Assembly: GCF_014643375.1 (NCBI RefSeq)
Contig: NZ_BMJJ01000001.1
Span: forward strand, 434,001-498,000
DNA length: 64,000 nucleotides
Reading direction: 5' to 3'
From: Aureimonas glaciei
GTDB lineage: Bacteria > Pseudomonadota > Alphaproteobacteria > Rhizobiales > Rhizobiaceae
Part shown: positions 13,800 through 23,070 of the stretch, one piece after another
How the letters are laid out: every line of letters begins with the position of its first letter
How positions within the stretch are numbered: the stretch's first letter is position 1
Notes under the pieces: model-generated
Told to the model about the DNA's origin: nothing
The model's input: the letters and a program-made list of their open reading frames with translations, nothing else
Databases searched by the model: none
Program-made: the position numbers and the translations under genes

Positions 13800-16034
13800 T
13801 CAGGCGGCTTTCTGCGCCGCTGCCCAGCCCGCGAGGACCTTGTCCAAGGTCATCGGATAGTCCCGCAGGCGCACGCCCGTGGCATTGTAGATGGCGTTGC
13901 TGATCGCCGCGCCGACTCCGGACAGCGCCAGTTCGCCGATGCCCTTGGAGGCGAGCGGGCTGGCCGCCAGATCACGCTCCGGCAGGAGAACCACTTCCAG
14001 CTGCGGAACGTCGGCATTCACCGGCACGTGGTATTCCGCCAGATCGTGGTTGACGATGAGGCCGGTGCGCGGGTCGATGACCAGTTCCTCCGTCAGCGCC
14101 GAGCCTATGCCAAAAATCTGGCCGCCATAGCACTGCGAGGTCGCGGTCTTTTCGTTGAGAATGCGGCCGGCGGCCGCCACCGTCAGCAGGCGGCGAATGC
14201 GCGTCTCGCCCGTCACGGCGTTCACCGCGACTTCGCAGAAATGCGCGCCGTAGCTCGCCTGGTGCGTATCCTCGAAGGCCTTGCCCGGCTTGAAATTGCC
14301 GAGGACGACCAGTGGCTCGCCGGCGAGGAGATCGGTCAGCGCCGTCTGCCGGTTGCCGCCGATGGCGGTGCCGTCCTTCAGCGTCAGCTCCGCGGCGTCG
14401 ACGCCCATCTTCTCGGCCAGCGTGCCGACGATGCCCTCGCAGGCGGCGTAGACCGAGGAACCCGAGGAGCTGGCGCCCCAGGATCCGCCCGAGCCCGGCG
14501 CCGGCGGCAGGGTGGAATCGCCGAGCTTGACCGTCACCTTCTCCAGCGGCAGCCCCAGCATCTCCGCCGCGATCTGCTGCAGGATGGTGTAGGTGCCGGT
14601 GCCGATGTCGGTCATATCCGTCTCGACGAGGGCAGTTCCCTCTGCCGACAGCGTCACGCGGGCGGAGGACTTCTGCAGGAGGTTCTTGCGCGAGGCCGCC
14701 GACATGCCCATGCCGATCAGCCACTCGCCCTCGCGCCTGAGGCCCGGGGTCGTCGATCGGTCGGCCCAGGCAAAGCGCCGCGCGCCTTCGTCCATGCATT
14801 CGATCAGCATGCGCGAGGAGAAGGGCAGGCCCTCCTGCGGATCGACCGCCGGCTCGTTACGCTTGCGCAGCTCGATCGGATCGATGTCGAGCTGCTCGGC
14901 AAGCTCGTCCATGGCGTTTTCCAGCGCCAGCATGCCCACCGCCTCGCCCGGCGCCCGCATAGAGGAGGAGAGGATGACGTTTACGGCCGACAGCCGGTGG
15001 GTGATCAGCCGGTTCTCGCCTCCGTAGAGGAAGACGGTGGAGATGCCCGCCGGCTCGAACACCTTGTCGCCCGGCGTGTTGCCGCAGAGCGTGTCGTGCG
15101 CGATGGCGGAGATGACGCCGTTTTCGTCGGCGCCGATGCGGATGCGCTGCACGGTATCGGTGCGCCGCGAGGTGGCCTGGTAGACCTGCTGGCGGGTGAG
15201 GGCGATTTTCACCGCCCGGCCGGTCTCCTTCGCCGCCAGCGCCGCGAAGACGGCTTCCGGCCCGATGCCGAGCTTGCCGCCGAAACCGCCGCCGATATAG
15301 GGATTGCGCATGCGGATGCGGGCCTTGTCGATGCCGAGAGCCGCGGCGAGCTGGCCGACATTGGTCTGCACCAGCTGATAGCAGCCATAGAGCGTCAGGT
15401 CCTCGCCCTCCCACACCGCTACGGCGGCATGCGGCTCCATCGCCGAATGGCTCTGGCTCGGCGTCGTGTAAGTCTGGTCGAACTTCACCGCGGCCTCGTC
15501 GAACGCCTTGGCGAAATCGCCCTTCTTGACGATCGACGGCATGGTTCCCTCGCCGGGATCGAACGCCTTTGCCTTGGCGTCATCGAGCGAATAGACGCCC
15601 TCGCTCGGGGCGTATTCCACCTCGACGAGCCTCGCCGCGGCGCGGGCGATCTCGAAACTCTCGGCGACGACCAGCGCGATCGGCTGGCCGAAATGCGTCA
15701 CCTCGCCCTTGATCGAGGCCGGCTTCTCGTCGCCGGGATCGGCGGCGGCGCGCGGTCCCGTCTCGTCGGTGACGACGTGCAGGACGCCGGCCATGCCCAG
15801 CGCCTTCATGGTGTCGATGAGTTTGATCTTGCCGGCGCCGATGCCGGAGGTCACGACATAGCCGTAGGCGACCTGCTTGCCGTGCAGGTTTTCGTAGGCA
15901 TAGGTCGCCTTGCCGGAGACCTTCAGCGGGCCCTCCATGCGGTCGACACCCCTACCGATGACGGCCTGGACATTGCGGTCGAGCCGGGTCTCGCCGACCG
16001 GCGCGTCCATCTGGATCGTGTGCTCGGAATTCAT
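13800..16034 (-). CDS. paoC: Molybdopterin-binding large subunit of aldehyde oxidoreductase (PaoC-like)
   Basis: 744 residues, the catalytic subunit of a xanthine-oxidase-family enzyme. It opens with the PaoC-like [26 protein letters not shown], then has the Moco-binding blocks [20 protein letters not shown] and [21 protein letters not shown], and a [14 protein letters not shown] segment holding the presumed catalytic glutamate. Gene order iron-sulfur, FAD, Mo subunit with ATGA overlaps matches E. coli paoABC (yagTSR). That enzyme oxidises a broad range of aromatic aldehydes. No paoD-type chaperone is adjacent. The substrate cannot be told from sequence. Confidence 0.88.
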   Translation of the reverse strand: MNSEHTIQMDAPVGETRLDRNVQAVIGRGVDRMEGPLKVSGKATYAYENLHGKQVAYGYVVTSGIGAGKIKLIDTMKALGMAGVLHVVTDETGPRAAADPGDEKPASIKGEVTHFGQPIALVVAESFEIARAAARLVEVEYAPSEGVYSLDDAKAKAFDPGEGTMPSIVKKGDFAKAFDEAAVKFDQTYTTPSQSHSAMEPHAAVAVWEGEDLTLYGCYQLVQTNVGQLAAALGIDKARIRMRNPYIGGGFGGKLGIGPEAVFAALAAKETGRAVKIALTRQQVYQATSRRTDTVQRIRIGADENGVISAIAHDTLCGNTPGDKVFEPAGISTVFLYGGENRLITHRLSAVNVILSSSMRAPGEAVGMLALENAMDELAEQLDIDPIELRKRNEPAVDPQEGLPFSSRMLIECMDEGARRFAWADRSTTPGLRREGEWLIGMGMSAASRKNLLQKSSARVTLSAEGTALVETDMTDIGTGTYTILQQIAAEMLGLPLEKVTVKLGDSTLPPAPGSGGSWGASSSGSSVYAACEGIVGTLAEKMGVDAAELTLKDGTAIGGNRQTALTDLLAGEPLVVLGNFKPGKAFEDTHQASYGAHFCEVAVNAVTGETRIRRLLTVAAAGRILNEKTATSQCYGGQIFGIGSALTEELVIDPRTGLIVNHDLAEYHVPVNADVPQLEVVLLPERDLAASPLASKGIGELALSGVGAAISNAIYNATGVRLRDYPMTLDKVLAGWAAAQKAA

Positions 16035-17014
16035 GTCGTGGCTCCCGTGGCTTCGGCGAGGACGGCGGGCAGGGTCCGGCGCATCAGCTCGATCTTGAAA
16101 TCATTCTCGCCCTGGCCGCGGGCGTCGGCGAGCAGCATGTCGGCGGCGCGGGCGAAGAGGTCGGGGGAAGGCGTCTGGCCGGCGAGGAGGGTCTCCACGC
16201 CGGTGTCGCGCCACGGCATGTGCGCGACGCCGCCGAAGGCGAGGCTGGCGCTGCCGATCCTGCCGTTTTCCATGGTCACCACGGCGGCCACCGAGATTAA
16301 GGCGAAGGCATAGGAGGCGCGGTCCCGGACCTTACGGTAGACATGGCACCCGCCCGCCGGTTTCGGCAGGTGCACCGCGACGATGAGCTCGCCCGCTTCC
16401 AGATTGGTCTCGATGTGGGGCGTGTCGCCGGGCAGGCGGTAGAGGTCGCCGAGGCCGAGGCGGCGCGACGACCCGTCGGCCTTCACCGTCTCGACCTCGG
16501 CGCCGAGCGCGCGCATCGCCACCGCCATGTCGGACGGGTGCGTCGCGATGCAGTGCTCGCTGGCGCCGAGGATCGCGTGAATGCGATTGAAGCCGCCGAT
16601 GGCGTCGCAGCCCGAGCCGGGCTCGCGCTTGTTGCAGGCGGAATTCGTCTCGTAGAAATAGCCGCAGCGGGTGCGCTGCAGGAAATTGCCGCCGGTCGTC
16701 GCCTTGTTGCGCAGCTGTCCGCTGGCGCCGGCCAGCAGTGCGCGGCTCAGCACGGCATAGTCGCGGCGCACGGTCTCGTTGGCGGCGAGATCGCTATTCG
16801 TCACCATGGCGCCGATGCGCAGGCCGTTCTCGGTCGGCGTGATGTCGCGGAGGTCGAGCCGGCTGATGTCGACCAGCTTTTCCGGGGTCTCGATCTGCAG
16901 CTTCATCAGGTCGAGGAGATTGGTGCCGCCGGCGATGAATTTCGTGCCGGCGAGGGCGGCGGCCGCAGCGGCTGCCTTCGGCTCGGCAGCGCGGGAATAG
17001 TCGAACGATCTCAT
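16031..17014 (-). CDS. paoB: FAD-binding subunit of aldehyde oxidoreductase (PaoB-like)
   Basis: 327 residues, CO-dehydrogenase-flavoprotein-type FAD domain: [14 protein letters not shown] at the N-terminus and [18 protein letters not shown]. The cysteine-rich insertion with [16 protein letters not shown] corresponds to the extra [4Fe-4S] cluster known in the PaoB subunit and absent in ordinary xanthine dehydrogenase FAD subunits. The start overlaps the upstream iron-sulfur gene by 4 bases and its stop overlaps paoC by 4, so translation is coupled. Confidence 0.88.
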   Translation of the reverse strand: MRSFDYSRAAEPKAAAAAAALAGTKFIAGGTNLLDLMKLQIETPEKLVDISRLDLRDITPTENGLRIGAMVTNSDLAANETVRRDYAVLSRALLAGASGQLRNKATTGGNFLQRTRCGYFYETNSACNKREPGSGCDAIGGFNRIHAILGASEHCIATHPSDMAVAMRALGAEVETVKADGSSRRLGLGDLYRLPGDTPHIETNLEAGELIVAVHLPKPAGGCHVYRKVRDRASYAFALISVAAVVTMENGRIGSASLAFGGVAHMPWRDTGVETLLAGQTPSPDLFARAADMLLADARGQGENDFKIELMRRTLPAVLAEATGATT

Positions 17015-17520
17015 GCTGCGTCCTTCTTTTCGGCAACGGTGCGGATCGCGTCGACGATGTTGGGATAGGCCGAGCAGCGGCAGATATTGCCGCTCATCCG
17101 CTCGGAAATCTCCGCATTGGACAGGCTAGCGCCGCCTTCCAGTTCGTCCGTCACGTGGCTCGGCCAGTTCGCCTCGGCCTCGCCGAGCATGCCGACCGCC
17201 GACATGATCTGCCCCGGCGTGCAGTAGCCGCACTGGAAGCCGTCATGCTCAAGAAAGCTCTGCTGCATCGGGTGGAGGTTGCCGGGCTCGCCGAGGCCCT
17301 CGATGGTGGTGATGGCGTCGCCCTCGTGCATCACGGCCAGCGTCAGACAGGAGTTCACCCTGAGGCCGTTGACGAGAACGGTGCAGGCGCCGCACTGGCC
17401 ATGGTCGCAGCCCTTCTTCGTGCCGGTCAGGGCCAGATGGTCGCGCAAGGCGTCGAGCAGCGAGGTGCGCACGTCGAGCTCGAGATCGTGTTCTTTTCCG
17501 TTGATGGTCAGTCTCGGCAA
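17011..17520 (-). CDS. paoA: [2Fe-2S] subunit of aldehyde oxidoreductase (PaoA-like), TTG start
   Basis: 169 residues from a TTG at 17520 preceded by an excellent AAGGAGAG. The first [2Fe-2S] cluster is held by C38, C43, C46 ([14 protein letters not shown]) and C58; the second by QCGYCTPGQ and [12 protein letters not shown]. The E. coli protein has a Tat signal ahead of this domain; here the alternative upstream ATG (17580) adds about 20 residues that do not look like a signal peptide. The enzyme is therefore probably cytoplasmic. It is first gene of the three-subunit operon, and the repeat-rich region 17521-18358 lies upstream of it. Confidence 0.85.
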   Translation of the reverse strand: MPRLTINGKEHDLELDVRTSLLDALRDHLALTGTKKGCDHGQCGACTVLVNGLRVNSCLTLAVMHEGDAITTIEGLGEPGNLHPMQQSFLEHDGFQCGYCTPGQIMSAVGMLGEAEANWPSHVTDELEGGASLSNAEISERMSGNICRCSAYPNIVDAIRTVAEKKDAA

Positions 17521-18358
17521 GACCGCTCTCCTTTGAATCGTTCCAGTCTGCGCAACGCCGGTGCAGCAGGAAGGGTTCAATGGAAAAGCACGGGCGGGAT
17601 GGGAAAGAATGACGCAGGGAGGGTCAGCCGCCGGTGGCCGGAAGGGACGCGACGCCGGGGGTGCACCTGGGACAAGTGTCTCCGCCGCTGCGCTCTCTTT
17701 TCGGGCACCCAGACAACAGCTTCGTCATCCCGGGCTTGACCCGGGATCCACTCCAAACCGTTGAGCGAGGAGGGCCGATGCTGCCGTCCTTAACCGATCT
17801 GGCCGAAATGAGCGCTTCGGCATGGATCCCCGGGGGCCAGGGTCCCGAGGATGACGATGATCTGGCGAGGCATCCCGCGTCCGTCGGTGCCGCCTGGAAC
17901 CGCCGCATTCTCATGAGGCTCGTCCTTCGCGGCCGCAGGCCGGGAACCCATGCCGGGGCGCTGTCACTGCCAAACCGGTGCAGGACGGGACGGTCCACCG
18001 CCCTCGATCGCTTTAGGCGATTTGGAATGGATCCCGGGTCAAGCCCGGGATGACGAATCGGAATGGACGGTACCTTAGCGTTCGGCAAGGGTTGTGCGTC
18101 GCGCTCGGCAGCCAGTGACCCTTCCTGCCAGCCTCTCAGCTTCGTCATCCCGGGCTTGACCCGGGATCCATTCCAAACCGTTGAAGGATGGACGACCCTT
18201 GCTGTCGTCCTGAACCGATTGGGCCGGAATGGGCGCCTCGGCATGGATCCCGGCTCAAGGCCGGGATGACGAGTTTCTGAGGGTGGGCCAGGCCCTGACC
18301 TCAGAGGCGGAGCCTTGTCGCCGGCAGCGGGGCCGCCCGCGCCAGGGCCGCGCCGCCC
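17521..18358. repeat. PAL-A locus 2: about three paired-hairpin elements in a gene-free gap
   Basis: 838 bases without a supported gene between paoA and cobO. Three RIME-like units lie at about 17723-17856, 17925-18056 (inverted relative to the others) and 18142-18271. Intact hairpins: TCCCGGG-CTTGA-CCCGGGA at 17728-17746 and 18148-18166; TCCCGGG-TCAAG-CCCGGGA at 18032-18050; and TCCCGGC-TCAAG-GCCGGGA at 18248-18266. In the last, one base pair is swapped on both arms. The right end of the first unit has decayed. The paoA promoter must lie in the first 200 bases; the remainder is high-GC without other signal. Confidence 0.8.
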
Positions 18359-18997
18359 CTAGAACTCGATCCCGCGCTGCGCCTTCACGCCGGAGCGGAA
18401 GGGGTGCTTGATGGCTTCCATCTCGGTGACGAGGTCGGCAAATTCGATGAGCTCGTCCTTGGCGTTGCGGCCGGTGATGACGACGTGCTTCATCGCCGGC
18501 TTCTGCTTCAGCACCGCGATGATGTCGGCGACGTCGAGATAGTCGTAGCGCAGGACGATGTTGAGCTCGTCGAGGAGGACGAGGTCATGCTCCTCGTCCA
18601 GGATCAGCGCCGTGGCGCGCTCCCAGGCGGCCTTGGCGGCGGCGATGTCGCGCTGGCGGTCCTGCGTCTCCCAGGTAAAGCCGTCGCCCATCGCCGACAT
18701 CGACACCTGCTCGGGAAAGTGTTCGAGGATCTTTCGCTCGCCGGTCTCCCACTTGCCCTTCACGAACTGCACGACGCCGACCTTCATGCCGTTGCCGAGC
18801 GCCCGGAAGACGAGGCCGAAGGCGGCGGTCGACTTGCCCTTGCCCTTGCCGGTGTGGACGATGACGAGACCCTTCACCTCGGTCTTGGTGGCGAGGATCT
18901 TGTCGCGGGCGGCCTTCTTCTTCTTCATCTTGTCGGCGTGGCGGGCGTCGAGCTCGGCCTCGGTGAGGCCGGTCAGAGCGGCGGATTTTTCGGCCAT
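18359..18997 (-). CDS. cobO: Cob(I)yrinic acid a,c-diamide adenosyltransferase CobO
   Basis: Adds the 5'-deoxyadenosyl group to cob(I)yrinic acid diamide using ATP (BtuR/CobA family). 212 residues. The P-loop VIVHTGKGKGKSTAAFGL, GVVQFVKGKWETGE and DLVLLDELNIVLRYDYL are characteristic, and it ends in the family pattern RSGVKAQRGIEF. The ATG at 18997 shares one base with the cobN stop (TGATG), so translation is coupled. It is the last gene of the riboswitch-controlled cbtB-cbtA-cobU-cobW-cobN-cobO block. Confidence 0.95.
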   Translation of the reverse strand: MAEKSAALTGLTEAELDARHADKMKKKKAARDKILATKTEVKGLVIVHTGKGKGKSTAAFGLVFRALGNGMKVGVVQFVKGKWETGERKILEHFPEQVSMSAMGDGFTWETQDRQRDIAAAKAAWERATALILDEEHDLVLLDELNIVLRYDYLDVADIIAVLKQKPAMKHVVITGRNAKDELIEFADLVTEMEAIKHPFRSGVKAQRGIEF

Positions 18998-21900
18998 CAG
19001 GAGGGTGTCCTTTCCAGAGCGACGTCGAGGGCGATCCTCGCCGAATTCGAGCGCGGCGACCACAGGCCGCGCGCCACCGCCTCGGCGAGCTTGTCCTGCA
19101 TCTCGGCGAAGGCAGCGGGATTGTTGTCGAGCATGAAGTCACGCACCGCCTCGTCGGCGACAAAGGCCTGGTAGACCGCGTCGAAATGGTGGTCGCGCAC
19201 CGCGCCCGTGGTGGCGGCGAAGGCGAAGAGATAGTCGACTGTCGCCGCGATCTCGAAGCCGCCCTTGTAGCCGTGGCGCATGACGCCGGCGATCCATTTC
19301 GGGTTGACGACGCGGGCCCGCACGACCCGGCCGATCTCCTCCTCCAGCGTGCGGATCACCGGCCGCTCGGGGCGCGAATGGTCGTTGTGGTAGACCGCGG
19401 GCCTTGCGCCCGAGACGTGCTCGACCGCCGCCGTCATGCCGCCCTCGAACTGGTAGTAGTCGTCGGAATCCAGGAGATCGTGCTCGCGGTTGTCCTGATT
19501 CTGCACCACCGCCTCGACGCCCGAAAGCCGCATCTCGAACGTTTTCCGCTCGGCTTCTCCCTCGGCGTCGGCACCATAGGCATAGGAGCCCCAGACGAGA
19601 AAGGCCTCGGCAAGGTCGGCGCGCTCGGCCCAGCCCTTTTCATCCATCAGCGCCTGCAGTCCCGCGCCATAGGCGCCGGGCTTCGAGCCAAAAATGCGGA
19701 AGCCCGCGCGCCGTTCGGCCTCTGCCGGGCTCGTGCCCGCGGCGACGAGGCCGGCGGCCTCATTGCGCATGCGCGCCGCGATCGGGTTGTCGCCTTCGTC
19801 CTCCTCCAGCGCGCCGACGGCACGGACGGCGCGGTCGAACAAAGCGATCTGGTCGGGAAAGGCATCGCGGAAGAAGCCGGAAATGCGCAAGGTGACGTCG
19901 ACCCGCGGGCGGCCGAGGACGGCCTGGGACAAGATCTCGAATCCGGTGACGCGGGCCATGTCCCAGCGGGGTTTGACGCCGATCAGCGCGAGGGCCTGCG
20001 CGATGTCGTCGCCGCCGGTGCGCATGTTGGCGGTGCCCCAGGCGGTGAGGCCGACCGCGCGTGGCCAGTCGCCGTGGTCCTGCAGGTGCCGCAGCACGAG
20101 AAGCTCGGCCGACTTCTGACCGAGCGTCCAGGCGGCGGGCGTCGGCACCGAGCGCGTGTCGACGGAAAAGAAGTTGCGCCCCGTCGGCAGCACCTCCGGC
20201 CGCCCGCGCGTCGGCGCGCCGGAAGGGCCGGGCGCGACGAAGCGGCCGTCGAGACCCGCGAGGAGGCCAGCGAGTTCCGCTCGCCCGCAGGCGGTGACGG
20301 ACGGGCGCAGCCGCGCATCGATCTCGGCCAGCACCGGTTCTGTGGACAACCAGTGGATATCCCTGGGGATCGCCCCCGAAACGAGCCCTGCGGCGAGCAG
20401 CTCTAGCCGCTCTACAGTGTCGCCGGTGCTGCGCCAGGGATCAGGGGACAGGCTGTGGAGAAGCTGTGGGCGCGGGCCGGTCCAGGGGGCAGCCATGGCG
20501 CAGTCGAGGGGGTCGAAATGAGCGACCGTCGCGCTCCCCTCTCCCGTCCGCTCGCTCCCGCTCGCAGACACCCTCTCCCCGGAGGGGCGAGGAATGCCGT
20601 CTGTTTCTGCGCCGTCTGAAGGTTGGCGCGATTCTTCTCCCCTCGGGGGAGAAGGTGCCCGAAGGGCGGATGAGGGGACTGCCGTTTCAGGAAAACTCGC
20701 CAGCCCCAAATCCGCCGCCAGCGCCCGGTGCAGCGAGGCATCGCCCGGCGCCATCCCGCGCGGCAGGCGGGCCAGCGCCACGACGAGATCGGTCAGCAAC
20801 CGCCCCTCGGGCGCGACACCAAAGACGTGCAACCCGTCACGGATCTGCATTTCCTTGAGGTCGCAGAGATAGGCGTCGAGTTTTTCCAGCGCCGTGTCTT
20901 CGGCCTCATCAGGCGAAATCCCGGCATCGGCGTCGAGGCCGATGTCGGCCATGAGGTCGAGAATCTGCCGGGTCAGCAGCGCCACGCGGCGCGGATCGCT
21001 GCCCGCCGCCTGGTAGTATTCGTCGACCAGCGCCTCGAGGTCGCGCAGCGGGCCGTAGCTCTCGGCGCGGGTCAGCGGCGGCGTCAGGTGGTCGATGATG
21101 ACGGCGCTCGCCCGGCGTTTGGCCTGGCTGCCTTCGCCGGGATCGTTGACGATGAAGGGGTAGAGATGCGGCACCGGGCCGAGCACGGCCTCGGGAAAAC
21201 ACGCCTCCGACAGCGCCACCGCCTTGCCCGGCAGCCATTCGAGATTGCCGTGCTTGCCCATGTGGATCACCGCCTGCATGCGAAATTCCCGGCGCAGGAA
21301 GGTGTAGAGGGCGAGATAGTTGTGCGGCGGCACGAGGTCGGGGGAGTGGTAGGTCTCCTTCGGGTCGATGTTGTAGCCGCGCGCCGGCTGCACGCCGACG
21401 ACGAGGTGTCCGAAGCGCATGAGCGGCAGAGCGAAGCCAAAAGCGGGATCGACGAAGGGATCGGCTTCGGGCGCGCCCCAGCGGTCGGTCACGGCGGCCT
21501 GCACCGCCGCGGGCAGGGTGGCGAAGAAGGCGCGGTAGCTCTCCAGCGAGAGTGTCTCGCGGATCTCGCGCGCGATTACGCCGGCATTTGTCGGCCCGGC
21601 CATCAGCTCTTCGATCAGCGCGTTGCCGGTCGCAGGAATGCTGTCGACGCGGTAGCCGGCGGCCGCCATCGCGCGCATCACCTCGATCGTGCCGGCCGGG
21701 GTGTCCAGGCCGACGCCGTTGCCGAGGCGGCCGTCGCGGTTGGGATAGTTGGCGAGCAGCAGCGCCACGCGGCGCTCTTCCGGGGGTGTTGCGCGGAGCG
21801 ATGCCCAGGCGGCGGCGAGCTCGGCCACGAACCGCACCCGGTCCGGCACGGCGCGGTGCGCGACGATGTCGATCTCGCAACGCGCATCCCATTCGCCCGC

Positions 21901-23070
21901 CGCCTTGAAGGCGATGGCGCGCGACAGCACGCGCCCGTCCACCTCCGGCAGCGCAACCTGCATCGCGAGGTCGCGGCCGGAGAGGCCCTGGCTCGAGATC
22001 TCCCAGGCCTCCCGCCGTCCGCTCGACAGGATCGCCTGCAGCACCACCGCGCCGTGCTCTTCCAGCACCGTCGGCTGGCGGGCGCCGGTCGGCGAGGACA
22101 CGGCAAAACCGGTGAGGTTGATCACCACCGCCGGCTGGCGGCGGGCAAAGACCGCGCGCACGGTCTCGATCGAAACGGGGTCTTTCAGGCTGGAGACGTA
22201 GACGGGGAGGGCGTCGAGGCCGGCTTTCGCCAGCGCGTCGCAGAGCGCTTCGATGGGCTCGGTCTGGCCGCTCTGGACGAGGGCGCGGTAGAAGAGGACG
22301 GCGGCGAGGGGGCGCGGGGTGGGGTTTTCGGAAGCGTCTGTCCCCTCTCCCGTCCGCTCGCTATCGCTCGCGTCCACCCTCTCCCCCAAGGGGCGAGGAA
22401 TGGCGCCTTGTTCTGCGCCGTTCGAAAGCGGGGTGCCATCTGCCGGAGCTGCCTTCTTCTCCCCTTGGGGGAGAAGGTCGCGGCAGCGGGATGAGGGGAC
22501 TGCCGTTCGACCATCCGGACGCGACGACGGGGTGAACACCCCCGCCTTCAACAACGGCTGTGCCTCCGCCGGCCACTCCCCCGCCCCGATCACCGCCGCG
22601 CAACCGTCCAGAAATTTTCCGGCGTTCTCCGCCCCGCCTTCAACGAGACAGCGCCAGAGAAACGCCCGCGCTTCCCCGCCGATCGTCGAGAACCGGTCGA
22701 GGCTCGGATCGGGCCGGTCGTCGCCGGGCAAAGCGCAGATCTGGACGCCCCGCGTCTGCGCCAGCTGCAGCAGCGCCTCCAAGCCGTAGTTCCAGTAGGC
22801 CGCGCCGCCGAGCAGGCGAACGACGACGAGCTTGGCATTGGCCAGCGTCTTCTCGGCATAAAGATCGACCGACATCGGATGGGCGAGCTGCAGGACGTTG
22901 GCAAGCCGTAGGCTGGGCGCGCCCTCGCTCTGCCGCCCCCGCGCCGCTGCGAGGCCGGCGAGCTCGGTGTCGGCGGCGGAGAGGAAGACGATGTCGCCCG
23001 GCGATTGGCCGATGTCGATCGCTTCGCCCGCCTCCGCGACCGTTTCGCGCTGGGCGACGAGGAGATGCAT
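18997..23070 (-). CDS. cobN: Cobaltochelatase subunit CobN carrying two in-frame palindromic-repeat insertions
   Basis: ATP-dependent large subunit that inserts cobalt into hydrogenobyrinic acid diamide with CobST. 1357 residues against roughly 1270 usual (recalled). Core motifs are intact: VVINLTGFA, LLLANYPNRDGRLGNGVGLDTP, VIHMGKHGNLEWLPGKAVAL, LYPFIVNDPGEGSQAKRR and the C-terminal VYHNDHSRP. The excess is two foreign-looking segments at residues about 190-243 and 796-844. Each is the translation of a PAL-B repeat, and both read AVPSS at one end and SERTGEG at the other in the same frame. They fall in linkers, so activity is probably kept. CobS and CobT are not in the window. Confidence 0.93.
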   Translation of the reverse strand: MHLLVAQRETVAEAGEAIDIGQSPGDIVFLSAADTELAGLAAARGRQSEGAPSLRLANVLQLAHPMSVDLYAEKTLANAKLVVVRLLGGAAYWNYGLEALLQLAQTRGVQICALPGDDRPDPSLDRFSTIGGEARAFLWRCLVEGGAENAGKFLDGCAAVIGAGEWPAEAQPLLKAGVFTPSSRPDGRTAVPSSRCRDLLPQGEKKAAPADGTPLSNGAEQGAIPRPLGERVDASDSERTGEGTDASENPTPRPLAAVLFYRALVQSGQTEPIEALCDALAKAGLDALPVYVSSLKDPVSIETVRAVFARRQPAVVINLTGFAVSSPTGARQPTVLEEHGAVVLQAILSSGRREAWEISSQGLSGRDLAMQVALPEVDGRVLSRAIAFKAAGEWDARCEIDIVAHRAVPDRVRFVAELAAAWASLRATPPEERRVALLLANYPNRDGRLGNGVGLDTPAGTIEVMRAMAAAGYRVDSIPATGNALIEELMAGPTNAGVIAREIRETLSLESYRAFFATLPAAVQAAVTDRWGAPEADPFVDPAFGFALPLMRFGHLVVGVQPARGYNIDPKETYHSPDLVPPHNYLALYTFLRREFRMQAVIHMGKHGNLEWLPGKAVALSEACFPEAVLGPVPHLYPFIVNDPGEGSQAKRRASAVIIDHLTPPLTRAESYGPLRDLEALVDEYYQAAGSDPRRVALLTRQILDLMADIGLDADAGISPDEAEDTALEKLDAYLCDLKEMQIRDGLHVFGVAPEGRLLTDLVVALARLPRGMAPGDASLHRALAADLGLASFPETAVPSSALRAPSPPRGEESRQPSDGAETDGIPRPSGERVSASGSERTGEGSATVAHFDPLDCAMAAPWTGPRPQLLHSLSPDPWRSTGDTVERLELLAAGLVSGAIPRDIHWLSTEPVLAEIDARLRPSVTACGRAELAGLLAGLDGRFVAPGPSGAPTRGRPEVLPTGRNFFSVDTRSVPTPAAWTLGQKSAELLVLRHLQDHGDWPRAVGLTAWGTANMRTGGDDIAQALALIGVKPRWDMARVTGFEILSQAVLGRPRVDVTLRISGFFRDAFPDQIALFDRAVRAVGALEEDEGDNPIAARMRNEAAGLVAAGTSPAEAERRAGFRIFGSKPGAYGAGLQALMDEKGWAERADLAEAFLVWGSYAYGADAEGEAERKTFEMRLSGVEAVVQNQDNREHDLLDSDDYYQFEGGMTAAVEHVSGARPAVYHNDHSRPERPVIRTLEEEIGRVVRARVVNPKWIAGVMRHGYKGGFEIAATVDYLFAFAATTGAVRDHHFDAVYQAFVADEAVRDFMLDNNPAAFAEMQDKLAEAVARGLWSPRSNSARIALDVALERTPS
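20535..20686 (-). repeat. PAL-B copy inside cobN (second insertion)
   Basis: About 152 bases within cobN. On the plus strand the ends are TCCCCTCTCCCGTCCGCTCG and GGATGAGGGGACTGCC; the internal hairpin is TTCTCCCCTCGGGGGAGAA (from about 20634). The reading frame stays open and gives about 49 residues including GIPRPSGERVSASGSERTGE. It is 15 bases (5 codons) shorter than the other cobN copy, so both remain in phase. Confidence 0.85.
22341..22507 (-). repeat. PAL-B copy inside cobN (first insertion)
   Basis: About 167 bases within cobN, same orientation and same translated frame as the copy at 20535-20686. The hairpin is CTTCTCCCCTTGGGGGAGAAG (the two arms of a perfect palindrome, centre near 22465). 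The encoded stretch of about 54 residues includes IPRPLGERVDASDSERTGEG. A third, intergenic copy lies at 50370-50527. Confidence 0.85.

Noticed and set aside
12085-16313. 550-codon minus and 838-codon plus ORFs over NDH-2 and paoC
   Set aside because: Shadows of real genes in the opposite strand, typical of GC-rich third positions.
20535-22507. Reading the cobN inserts as introns or as evidence that cobN is a pseudogene
   Set aside because: The frame is uninterrupted through both, all CobN motifs are present, and there are no intron features; in-frame insertion is the simpler reading.
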